From Geosiphon pyriformis (taxonomy: Eukaryota; Glomeromycota; Glomeromycetes; Archaeosporales; Geosiphonaceae): DNA of 64,000 nucleotides. The first letter of the stretch is position 1; each line of letters begins with the position of its first letter. Positions 1 through 11,070 of this stretch are shown here, piece by piece. The position numbers were made by a program, and so were the translations under genes. The DNA is taken from NCBI GenBank assembly GCA_016748015.1, contig JAAOMT010000376.1:62001-126000 (forward strand), given 5' to 3'. The notes under the pieces are model-generated. The model did no database searches. It had not been told where the DNA came from and saw only the letters and a list, made by a program, of their open reading frames with translations.

Positions 1-217
1 ATTATTATTATTAAATATTATTATTTTATTGTTGTTTTTTAAAGTAATTTATTGAAATAATTTTATAATTATAAAAAAAAAATTTTACAAATTTAATAAA
101 AAATTTTTTTATCTTCCTTTGAAAAAAGAAATAGTTTTAAAATTGGTTTTTCTTTAAATTTCTCAGAGTTTCGTTTATATTTCTAAAAATTATTTTTTAC
201 TTCTTGAAATATAAGTT

Positions 218-219
<2 letters not shown>

Positions 220-250
<31 letters not shown>
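220..250. repeat. (AT)n microsatellite
   Basis: Uninterrupted AT dinucleotide run of about 31 bases in the AT-rich DNA upstream of the first gene. The rest of 1-410 shows no gene-like feature. Confidence 0.95.
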
Positions 251-252
<2 letters not shown>

Positions 253-674
253 GAAAACTTTTATCAAGGTTTTTTATAGTTTGTAAATTTTCTAATCACA
301 ATAACCTAAGATGAAACTGCCTGATATAATATTTAAATTTCTTAGGATATACGAAAATGAATCAGTTTATTTACTGAGTTTATTATTATTTGTCTTTTTT
401 TATCGGTTTAAGATACCGGAATAAATGTACAAAATAGTTTTAGGGATTTTCAGTGTTTTGTAATTTAATAAAAACAGAACTGGATCAAATGGCTTCAAAG
501 GAATGAATTCTAATCGATTAAGTGAGAATTTAAAGAAAAAATTTATTTTTCTAAATCTGGAAAGATACTTCTTTTCCATTTAAATATCAAAAATATACCT
601 TTTTAAAATATCGTTTAATCTTTTTTAAAGTAGATTTAGGAATATACGGTTTACTCAAAAAAAAAAAAAAAAAA

Positions 675-830
675 ATGCAAAATTTCTTCTTAATCAAATC
701 GAAGAAAATTTTTTTTCCAATTTTATTAATATTCTTATTTCAATTAATTTTTCTGGTGAAATTTTTTTGTTATTTCAACTATCTCAAATACACTAGTCCT
801 TTTTCAAACCATTTATTAACTATAAAGCAA

Positions 831-882
<52 letters not shown>

Positions 883-2153
883 TTCAAGAAATCCCTAAGC
901 TCTTACTTCCTGTAAAAACATTTGAGAATAACAGTATTAAATTTTCCTCAAAAAGGTCAGTTGATAGTAATGAGGGTTACCCTAATAAAAGAGCAATTGG
1001 CCTTCACAACTACGATGAAATCAAGGAACTAAGGGCTATAGCTCAGTTTTCCAATATTCCTTATTGCCTTCCTTATAATGAAATTGGGGAATTCATATTG
1101 CAACCGACTAGAATCACTGGTATTTTATGAAATTGAGTATTATTCAATTAATTAATCCTGGTTTAAGATTCTTATCTATTTATTCATACAAACATAATAG
1201 CCGATGTAGTAGACTCAATCGAAAGCGAAACACTCGTTGCTTTTTTTAAAGGCCCCCACTTGACAAAACCACAATGGCAAACTAGAAAAAACGAGCTTAT
1301 AACATTTAGTATCGCAAGAATGAAAATAAATGAACTAGTAAAAGTGGATCTAGAATGGTTTAAGGATGTTTTAAGGATGATGAGGCCTCTTTTATTTAAA
1401 ATCAGGACTTTACTAAAACTTAATGGATTTAAGAAAATTCTTTTCTGTGGACATGGTGTTGGTGGCGGTTAGTTTTTTTAAGAGAATGAAGCATATTATA
1501 TACATTAAGTTGACTAATTTTTATTTTTTCTTTTAAATGAAAAAAAAATCAAATAGCTTATGCCGCCATAGCAGGCCTATCATTTGCAATAATGAATCTT
1601 TTGGATTTAAATTTATCACTTGATATTTCTATTGGTACTTTGGGCCAACCAAGAGTCGGAAATATAATGTTTGCTAGAATGATGAATGATTTCGTAAAGG
1701 TTATAAGAATAACTCATTACAATGATTATTTCCCACATTTTCCTCCAATTGAAAATGAGAGCACAATAATGCAACATCATGAAAGAGAAATATGGATTGA
1801 AATAGATTGTATTTGTCCCCAAAACACAGAAGGGGTTGTATGGGATTGTGGACAATTAGAAGAAAATCAAGAACAAAGGCTATCTAGATTGCAACAGTTT
1901 ATTCAAGAAAAGTTCTGGATCCCTAGTTATAATCTAGCGGCGGAAAATAAGGTTTGTGAAGAAATAATTTTATCTAAAATAAATTGTTTCTTTCGAAATT
2001 TATAAACTTAATAAAACTTTATATTTTTATTGTATGAATAAATAATAATTTTAGGAATGTAACGCTGGACAAACAATTACAGACTCCAGCAGGGATAATC
2101 ACTTTGGTCCTTATTTTGGTATAACGATTGGTGATTGTACTTCTTTCAATTAA
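675..2153 (+). CDS. class-3 lipase-like protein, nucleophile Ser replaced by Gly (copy 1)
   Basis: Four exons, 675-1119, 1201-1467, 1557-1951 and 2055-2153, join in frame to 401 aa. Introns are 81, 89 and 103 bp with GT/AG ends. The ATG follows a run of As, as in the paralogue. Residues about 12-33 are strongly hydrophobic, a signal peptide or membrane anchor. An Asn run of 16 follows, encoded by a microsatellite. The lipase_3 fold is shown by GHGVGGAYAAIAGL at 232-245, by GTLGQPRVGN at 264-273, by NDYFPHFPP with Asp294 in the usual acid position, and by a C-terminal DNHFGPYFGI with His385 in the usual base position. The elbow normally reads GHSxGG; here position 234 is Gly, so no serine nucleophile is present. 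It is probably secreted or anchored. Without the serine, ordinary ester hydrolysis is unlikely, so the role is open. Confidence 0.85.
831..880. repeat. (AAT)n microsatellite coding poly-Asn
   Basis: About 50 bp of AAT repeats inside exon 1 of the first lipase-like gene, read in frame as 16 Asn. The paralogue at 7803-9217 lacks it, so it expanded after the duplication or was lost from the other copy. Confidence 0.95.
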
Positions 2154-2753
2154 TGATAATGATCAACAGATAATTTGGACGCGAGAAAAAATTTTTAATA
2201 TTTCTTTCATAGTAATTTTTATTTTAGGATCTTTACTTAGAGGCTATTTATTCATCCAAACTAATTTAAGTTTATTTAACCAAATTCTAAAAATATATAT
2301 TAGCTTTTAAGAATTATAATATTGACCCTTTATAGGTAAAAGAAATAAAATTTGAAAAATTTATTTAGAAAACTTCAACATCCACTACAAAAAGTAATAA
2401 AATAGAAAAATTTATACTTTAATTTTATTTGATATTTGGTTGCTTGATTTTAATATTTCGGTTAATTTTATTGTAAAAAAAACATATTTGGCTGATTTAA
2501 AAATATTTTACTTGCAACCACAGTGACTTTTCTTTAACATGTTGTTTTTTCGTTCTTTTAAATGAGGCAACCATAGTAAGTTTGATCCGAGAGAAAGGCT
2601 CATTCAAATTTCTAGATTAAACACGAATATCCATAATCTTATTTTGGGAAAATCAAATTTGTCCTGATTTTTTTTTGTAGACAAAAGGACACCAAAATTT
2701 ATAAAAGTAATCAGCTAATGTCTGAAGATAGTTACAAACTATCAATCATACAG
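2154..2753. other. intergenic, no gene seen
   Basis: AT-rich DNA downstream of the first lipase-like gene. An open stretch at 2128-2310 only continues past the lipase stop and has no recognisable content. A possible AATAAA polyadenylation signal lies near 2345. Confidence 0.6.
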
Positions 2754-2927
2754 AACATATAAACCTCAATAACTTGAGTTTCTTCTCTTGGTATTACAGC
2801 TCATTGGATTAAAACAGACTGGCAGATGAAGAACATAATAATTAATTTTATGTATCTACAAGGAAGCAATCTCATTAATGCTTTTTATAAATTACTGAAA
2901 AATTATGATATTGTGACCAAGGTGTAA
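2754..2927 (+). pseudogene. hAT-family transposase fragment
   Basis: One frame reads SSLGITAHWIKTDW and then about 30 more codons to a TAA at 2925. This matches the hAT transposase core, where a 'ITAHWI...W' block precedes a Leu-rich strand and helix. Two in-frame stops lie just upstream, at positions where the family often has Trp or other residues. No ends, no full catalytic core and no zinc finger are visible, so this is a relic. The preceding 250 bp are more complex than their surroundings and may hold more of it, but I cannot read them. Confidence 0.6.
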
Positions 2928-4698
2928 CTTCATATTAATTTTGAATTGATTGAAATACTAAGTTATCATGCCATTTTATAATAATAGATGTATTAAACGA
3001 TGATAATATTTTTTATTTCAATAAAATTTGTCCAGTGTTTTGGATATATTATTATTTAAATATTTTGAAAAAATTCTAAAACAAGAGAATCAACTACAAA
3101 AATAAATAAATAATAATAAGAATGTTTGCTTTTTAGAAATAATCAAAAAAATAATATAAATTACAATTGAAATTTTTGAAATTGTTCTTTTTATTTTTTT
3201 AATGAAAAGAGTTTTTTTACCTTTGCAAATTAAAATTTTATTTTTTTAACATTTAAAATTATAAAACAAATTTTTTTATTCACATCACATTTATTAATCT
3301 CTTAATAACAGCACTAATTAATAGAACTCTATCTAAATATTTTTTTTTAAGCATTAAGTTGAATCAAAATTAAACAAAATTAAAGTTTTAATAAATTTAA
3401 AATTCTGCAATATTTATAAAAACCACAAACGCTATAGATATTTGAAAATATTTCATTATTGAAATAATATTATTGATAATTCAAAATTATATCATTACTT
3501 TTGCTTTTTTAATTACTAATAGTTATTAGATTAAATGCTATCAAGTCAGGTTATAGTACATTTATAAATTAACTAGTTTAGTTTAACTTGAAACTAAACC
3601 AAAAATTAATTTGAATTCATCTAATTTGATATGAACAAAAAACTTAAAAATAAATAATTATATAATATAAATTTTTAAAGATTTATTATGCCAAATTCTA
3701 ATTTTTTGTTGTACTTTAATTTTTGAAAAATGTGGTTGCTAATTCTAATACTTTAACTTAATTGGGTAAAAATAAAAATAAAAATAAAAATATTATGATT
3801 ACAAAAATAAACATTAATTATATATTAAAAAAGCTAAAGTTTTTTTCTATTTTTAATCTATTAATAATAATTATCTTTTTAAAATTGTACAAAAATTTAG
3901 ATTTATATAAAAAATTTTTAACAAACTATTTTTTGTAGAAAAACTTTTAATTCAAATTTTTTTTTTAAAATACAAAAGAAACCAATTTTTACAAAGTTGA
4001 ATTTGACTTATAACAGTAATGACCATATTTATTTGTATATTTAAATAATTTTTTCTTGAATTGAGTCAATAAATTGATTAAGGTGAGTTTTGAAAGTATG
4101 AAATTCAAGGAAATTTAATTACTTTTATTTTAATTTTCAAATTATCTAACGTTTTTATTCTTGTTTTAAATGAGAAATATTTTATTTTATATAACATTTT
4201 AATTATACTTTTAAACGTTAATATTAATTTCCTAGATGAAGTAAAATCAAAAATACTTGAATTTTTGAAATCTTTTAATTTAAATTCGCTAATTATATTT
4301 AGATAGAAATTTTATTTTTCATTAATATTGGGAAATGATCGTAGCATAAATCTAACCTCAAATTAAAAAAAAAAAGGATTCAATAAATTTCACAAGTGGG
4401 TGCAGCAAGCATCTCTTTTTAAAATTTCTTTATATAGTTTAGACGAGTTATGCTCAATGATGATTAATGAAAAAATGCATAAATTGAATTCTCACGCATC
4501 AAGTTCTAGATTATCAAACTTGTTTTTTCAGGTCACAAAATACCTTTTAGGATTTTGACCTTTTTTGAAACAATAATGAGAACCATTTAAGATAAAAGGA
4601 AACAAATTTGCAAGGTAGAGTTAAAGGGAATACCTCAAAATCTCATATAAACTTATTTCAAAGACATTCAAACCTTGATTTTTTTTTTTCAATCTAAT
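2928..4698. other. intergenic, AT-rich
   Basis: About 1.8 kb of AT-rich sequence between the hAT relic and the membrane-protein gene. No open frame with recognisable content. The last 300 bp are somewhat richer in G and C and presumably hold the promoter of the next gene, but no specific element can be named. Confidence 0.6.
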
Positions 4699-6623
4699 AT
4701 GGACACGAATGAAAATAATACGCTATCTGAAAAAGAATTTGAACAAGAAAAAATTTCGGTTATCGTTTTGGATGATGCATCTAGCGTTGATAATGAATCA
4801 AGAAGCTCCCAAGCTTCCTCTACAAGGAGATTAATTGGAAATATTGATGTTAAGAAACGAATTTATGGTATTAACAAAATTTAACTGAAATTCATTGTCG
4901 CAAAAATAATGAAAGCTTTTGTAATAAACGTTTTCATCTTTATTTCTTCATAGAAACATTTATAGGAATCTTTAGCCCAATCAATCTCTTCTTTTTAAAC
5001 TTCTCTTCTTCAATTTCATCCTTCTTTGCTCTTATAAAAAAAAACTACATAACGGCGTTCGGTAAAAATATTTCCTCGTTGTGGAAGAATAGCCTCGCCT
5101 TAATCTCATTAGTATTGAAAAAATGCAAAGATTACACCTTAACCGATTTTTTGGAATTTTTAATCAAATTTTTTAAATTCATGGGCAAAGCCCTTCGATA
5201 TTTCTGGCTTACAATTCTCTCGACGATCTTTGTTGGATTTATTATTTTGGGTATTTTTTGGGTTTTATGGATAGCCTATTGGCTTATTTTTGGGGTAAAT
5301 ATTTGTAAAATTAAAAAAGTAAAAAAGTAAAAAAGTAAAGCGTTACATAATCAATTGATGAAAATCTTTTTCTTTTTTTTTTTTATGCAGATTCCGATTT
5401 TGATCATTAGCCAACAATGCAATAATTTGAATCCTTCTGACGGCCCTGTAACTCATTTTAGTTATGATCCATCCATATTTAAAGATTTGGATATTAATGC
5501 TTTTGGTCATAATTATATTGTAAACTTTCAATCTCTTTGAATATGAAAATTATTTATATTCTCTAGGTAAATAATTATATTTACTTTTCTTCAATAGAGC
5601 CGAAACGTTTTTATTTATCAAAATAATGCGACTACACCGAATATTACGGTAGATTTCAAATCGATAACACTTCAAAAAAAGGCCCTCAAACATACACTTT
5701 ATCAAGGTGAATATGTACATGGATTAGACTTTGTAAGTAAATTTTATCAAATTTTTAACAAAATTTCAGCCAAATATCTAACATTATTCTTAAATAAATA
5801 TTTTAAAAAAAAAAAGTATTTGCCAAGCGTCTCGAGTTTTTGGAACTTATTTTCTTTAAACACGTTAATGGGTAGATGTGCAAGCATTAACGTAGATATT
5901 CATCTACCAATAAAGCTCAAAGACCCTCAAAACACGATAACGAATTTGGAAATACTAAATTTTAATGTGAACATCATGAAAAACCCTGTAATCTATAATC
6001 ATTCTGCGCTGAATATCAAGGCAATTAATGGAAATATCAATGTTTATGTAAGTATTAAAAATTTAAATGTTAAATTTTTACCAAGATTGAAATTTTCAAT
6101 TTCTTAATTAATAATTTGATTAAATTGTTTTTAAATTAGGATTTATCAGCTCGTTCAGCCTCTTTAACAATAAAGAGAGGTGGAAATATGACTGGGGTTA
6201 TTGCTGAAATCCAAGATGAACTTTATGCAAGCAATAATGAGGGTAATTATATTAACCTTGTCATTAAAAATATCACTGGTAAAGGATCCCCTAAAATTGA
6301 AGCAAAAACAGAGAGTGGACGTTTATCCTTGATTTTTGTAAGATCAAAATTCCATTTTTACGAATTTTTTTTAGAAATCATTTTACTTTATTTTTCTCAT
6401 TATAAATATGAAAAATCTTTTGTAGGAAAACCATACCTTTTCAGGTACATACAATCTATCGACAAAAAAAGGTGATATTCTTATCAAATATCCGGATGCC
6501 ATAGATTTTCAAAAAAAAGGTATCAAAGAAAAATTTGGAACTCTTGATATTGTCGGAATGGAAAATCTTGATTCAAAGTTAATTGCAAATTCGACTAGCG
6601 GCAATATAAGAATTGGGTTTTAA
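4699..6623 (+). CDS. single-pass membrane protein with adhesin-like beta-strand ectodomain
   Basis: Seven exons, 4699-4867, 4954-5294, 5391-5519, 5598-5732, 5817-6047, 6140-6337 and 6426-6623, join without a stop to 466 aa. All six introns are 78-96 bp with GT and AG ends. Residues 1-56 are acidic and Ser-rich, probably cytoplasmic. A long hydrophobic stretch at about 139-176 (FWLTILSTIFVGFIILGIFW and onward) is the membrane segment. The outer part, about 177-466, is made of alternating hydrophobic strands with recurring short turns such as TKKGDILI, SGRLSLIF and TSGNIRIGF. This pattern is seen in beta-helix or DUF4097-like adhesin domains. No enzyme motif is visible. The acceptor before exon 5 follows a run of As and is the weakest junction. 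It sits between the two arms of the inverted lipase duplication. Function unknown; a cell-surface role is an inference. Confidence 0.75.
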
Positions 6624-6696
6624 TCTTCTTTGATTTGTTGACCTATTGTATTTAGTTTTCTTTTGTAGATTTTTTGTATTCATACTTTTTTCGTTG

Positions 6697-6699
<3 letters not shown>

Positions 6700-6743
<44 letters not shown>

Positions 6744-6840
6744 TTTATTATTGTTGTTGTTATTTTTATTGTTATTGTTATTGTTATTGTTATTATTATT
6801 GTCATTGTTATTGTAATTGTTATTATTGTTATTTTTATTA
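6700..6840. repeat. (ATT)n and degenerate (ATTGTT)n microsatellite
   Basis: A pure TAT/ATT run at about 6700-6742 passes into an imperfect ATTGTT-type repeat to about 6840, just downstream of the membrane-protein gene. Confidence 0.9.
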
Positions 6841-7802
6841 TTTGGGAATTTAATGAATAAATTGGGTTATCATGCTTTAAGCAACCAATTGAAAAGATTA
6901 AAGGTATTTTTCCAATAATCACGAGTACTATAAGTAGAAAACAGTTTTAAAACCGAAATTGTATTTTCCTCCTGATTTGAATTTTAAACAATTCAAATAA
7001 TAAGATAATATTATTAATATTATTACCTTACCAAAGATAAGTTTACCATTGCCCAAATAAATTCGAAATGATATCAAAAAGTAGCATTTTGAAAATTCAG
7101 CTTATTGGCTTTTCCTTGAAATTTTAAATTTTTGCTCATTTTCTAATCACAAAATAGTGCAGTAATTGATGAATATTAAAAAAAAAAAAAAAAAATAGTT
7201 CTTTATTTTAAGTTTAAAACTGGCCTTTAAAATATTCAGAGGAAAATAAAATGATTTTTTGACAGCTAGCCATGGTAAATTTTCTCGAGAAAACGTGTTT
7301 GAAATTTTTATCATATTTGGGATATTGTGGATATAGAATAATGGGAGTAAATAGACTTTTAACAAAAACAATCAAAAATTATTATTGAGACTTTAGCATT
7401 TTCTCTTATTGGTCTTGGATAAAGGAACTACCAATATAAAAATTAAAACTTTATCTAATGATCTTATCAGAATTTCAGTGAAATATACAAATTTTTTTCT
7501 TATAAATATTTTACCAAAAATTTCTTTTCATTTCTTTTCAAATTAGATGTCACAACAACTATATTAAAAAAAAAAGTGAGTGTCTTGGAATAAAGGATTC
7601 TTTTGAAAGTTCCCTTCATTATTTATTTTTAAATTTAATGTTAAAAATTTAACACTCATTATTTGAAAAAACAAATAATAATTTTGTGTTAGGTCAATTT
7701 GTAAAAACCATTAATTTAATTAATAACTAAAAAATTATAACTCTACCCTAGTAGCTTTTTTGAGAGAGATTCTATGAAAAAAATTCCTATAAAAAGCTCC
7801 TC
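6841..7802. other. intergenic between convergent genes
   Basis: AT-rich DNA between the stop codons of the membrane-protein gene and the second lipase-like gene, including a run of about 17 As near 7179-7195. No coding sequence recognised. The open frame at 7147-7371 on the minus strand has no family features. Confidence 0.6.
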
Positions 7803-9217
7803 CTATAAGTTCCTACAATCACCAATCGTTATACCAAAATAAGGACCAAAGTGATTATCCCTGCTGGAGTCTGTAATTGTTTGTCCAGCATTACATTCCT
7901 AAAATTATTATTCATATAAAAAAAAATATAAAGGTTTTAACCAAGTTCATAAATTTCGAAAGAGACAATTTTATTTTAAAGAAAATCATTTTGTCACTAA
8001 CTTTATTTTCCATCGCTAAATCATCACCAGGAATCCAAAACTTTTCTTGTATAAACTGTCGCACTCCAGCTAGCCTTTTTTCTTCATTTTTCTCGAATTT
8101 TCCACAATCCCATACAACCCCTTCTGTGTTTTGGGGACAATTACAATCTATTTCAATCCATATTTCTCTTTCATGATGTTGCATTATTGTTCTCTGATTT
8201 TCAATTGGAGGAAAATGTGGGAAATAATCATTGTGAAGAGTTATTCTTGTAACCTTTACGATATCATTCATCATTCTAGCAAACATTATATTTCCGGTTC
8301 TTGGTTGACCTAAAGTACCAACAGAAATATCAAGTGATAAATTTAAATCCAAAAGATTCATTATTGCAAATGATAGGCCTGCTATGGCGGCATAAGCTAT
8401 TTGTTTTTTTTTCATTAAAAAAGAAAAGAGTCTCAAAATTAGTAAACTAGATATATAATGTGCTGCTTCTCTCTCTTAAAAAAAACTAACCGCCACCAAC
8501 ACCATGTCCACAGAAAAGAATCTTCGTAAATCCAGTATTTTTTAGTTCAAATTTAACATTTTTTAAAAGAGGCTCCCACATAATTGAAATATCATCAAAC
8601 CATTCTTGATCCACTTTTACTAGTTCATTTTTCTCCATTCCCGGAACACTAAATGTTATAAGCTGATTTTTTCTAGTTTGCCATTGTGTTTTTATCAAAT
8701 CGGGGCCTTTAAAAGATATAATGATTGATTTGGCTTCTTCTTCTTTTATTACATCAACTATTTCATTTATATGAATAAATATACAAGAAAAAATTTAAAA
8801 ACAAATTAATTCATATCACAAAATAAAGAAATTAATTAATTGAATAATACTTAGTTTTCATAAATTACCAGTAACTTTAGACTGTTGCCCTGGCCCAATT
8901 TTATTAAAAGGAAAACAATAGAGAGCATTAGAAGCCCTAGCTATCAATTTTAATTCCACGATTTCATCGTATTTGTTAATTGCTCGTTTCTTAGGGTACC
9001 CTTCGTTATTATCAACTGATCTTTTTGAAAAAAAATTAATGCTATCATTTTGAAAAAAAAATTGTTTTATATTTAAGAAATGGTTTGAAAAAGGATATTT
9101 GTATTTTAGATAGTTAAAATGACCAAAGAATTTTATAAGAAAAATTAATTGAAATAAGAATATTAATAAAATTGAAAAAAAAATTTTCTTCGATTTGATT
9201 AGGAAGAAATGTTGCAT
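7803..9217 (-). CDS. class-3 lipase-like protein, nucleophile Ser replaced by Gly (copy 2)
   Basis: Minus-strand paralogue of the gene at 675-2153. Exons are 9217-8869, 8757-8491, 8396-8002 and 7898-7803, joined in frame to 368 aa. Exons 2 and 3 have exactly the same lengths as in copy 1 (267 and 395 bp). The elbow reads GHGVGGAYA at 200-208 with Gly202 where Ser is expected. The acid (Asp262 in HNDYFPHFPP) and base (His353 in DNHFGPYFGI) positions are kept. The N-terminus has the same hydrophobic anchor but no Asn run. The last residues differ, ending after GDCRNL rather than GDCTSFN. The reading frame is intact throughout and the Ser-to-Gly change is shared, so the change predates the duplication and the gene does not look abandoned. 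Confidence 0.85.
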
Positions 9218-9470
9218 TTTTTTTTTTTTTGATTAATTCGTATATTCTTAAATTTACTTTAAAAAAGATTACACGATATTTTAAAAAAAGTATACTCTCG
9301 TATTTAAAGAGAAAAGACTTATTTAAAAGTATAAATATTTGTTCAAGATTCTCATTTGATAAGATAAAAAATTTCTTTTATTTTTTTCTGAAAATCCATA
9401 CCACATGTATCAAGCTGCAAGTATCTCAAAAATATTTATTATTTACTTTTTAATACATTTATTCCGGGAA
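7803..9470 (-). repeat. right arm of inverted gene duplication
   Basis: Inverted partner of about 410-2153; see that entry for the shared blocks. The two arms are separated by about 5.6 kb that holds the membrane-protein gene and the hAT relic. Confidence 0.8.
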
Positions 9471-11020
9471 TCTTACTCTACTATCAAAGACAATAAACTC
9501 TACTATCAAAGACAATAATGAATTAACCAAATTTATTTTAGTGTTTTGTATACCTAATAAATTTAAATTTTATATTAAACAGTTTCGTCTTTTAAGTTAT
9601 TATGATCAAAAAATTTACAAATAATAAAAACTTAAAAATTGTAAGTTTTAGGATGTTTATATATTCAAATACGTTTAAGAATTTAGATCATTTCTAAAAA
9701 TATAAACTATAATTCAGAGGTGCTAAAACTTTGAAATATTTCTTTAATAATATATTTTCTCTTTTTCCTTTTTAAAATATGATAAAACGTTACTCGCAAT
9801 TTATATATTATATAATAAAAAATTATGATCAAAAATAATTGTCAAAATGTTTTACCTTATCGTACTGCTGAATCATATTTTATGTTTTCTTTTTAAATTG
9901 GTTTTTTTAATGAATCGAAATCTTCAAGTTTTAATATCTTTCAATGTCATTACATTTTATTAAATTAGCTCTTTATCTTTAACATAAGGTGAAAACCTTT
10001 ATATCAATTTAATTCATTAAATTGGGTTCAAATATCTAAAAAAACCTTTCAAAAATAAAGATACCAAAGCAATATAAACACTTTTTTATAGTAGAAAATA
10101 TAGGAGAGAATTTAATTCTAAGAGGCTCTTAAGAAGATATAAAATTAAATAGAATTAAGTTTGGGATATATTTTAAATTGAGTTCGCTTCGAGATATCAT
10201 AATGATAAATATCAAGTCTTAGGATAGCAAATAAAAGTCAATAAAATTTATGACTATTTTAAAATCAAAAAATATAGAATAAGAATAGAAAAATATCTTG
10301 AATAAATATTTAAAATATAGCTTTTATCACAAAAATTAATATTTAATAATAATTAAATATTTAAAAAATACTATTAAATTTATAATTAATTCTATAATAT
10401 AATACAGGATAAAAGTTTTTTATATCAATGAAAATGAATTAAAAAACCAAAATATTGTAAATACAAAGAACTGGAACAATTATTTTTTGCCTTTAAATTT
10501 ATTTTATATTTTATAAACTTGGTTTTTAAAATTAAATCTGATTACCTATGTAAATTTTTACAAAATTTTGATTATTTTTAATACAAATTTTATTGTAAAT
10601 TTTAAAAATGATTTAATATTTTTTATATAAATTAATTATTTTCATAATACTTAAATCTAATAAATTATTAAATATGTTAAAAATTAATACAAAAATTTTA
10701 TAAAAAATTAATCTAATATTAAATATAATTATTAAACTTATATAATAAATTAGTTTTTGCTTTTATATTTACTTTTGTCTTATAAATAACTATTATTTTT
10801 AATTATTCAAATAAAAAAATCAAAATAAATAATTAATAAATAAATTAACAATAAATTTTGAATTTTTTTGGAATTTTTAACATTTTATTTATTTATTTAA
10901 CAACAATAAATATTTTATAAAATACAAAATTAAAACTTTTTTGTTTATTACTAATATAAAATTATTAAATTATATAACAAGTAATTACAATAATTTTTTA
11001 ATGTTTTTTTAATAATAATA

Positions 11021-11070
<50 letters not shown>

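Larger units (their letters stand above)
410..2153 (+). repeat. left arm of inverted gene duplication
   Basis: This stretch and the reverse complement of 7803-9470 are alignable by eye. Similarity covers the whole lipase-like gene with all three introns at the same places, and reaches about 260 bp upstream of the start codon. A block around CCGGAATAAATGTA occurs at about 417-430 and again, inverted, at about 9456-9468. A pre-start block with an A-rich run just before the ATG is also shared. Downstream of the stop codons similarity fades quickly. The arms are diverged rather than fresh: the microsatellite in exon 1 is present only here. Confidence 0.8.

Noticed and set aside
9229-9453. Open frame upstream of the second lipase-like gene
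   Set aside because: It lies in the duplicated promoter-proximal DNA and has no counterpart frame in the other arm.
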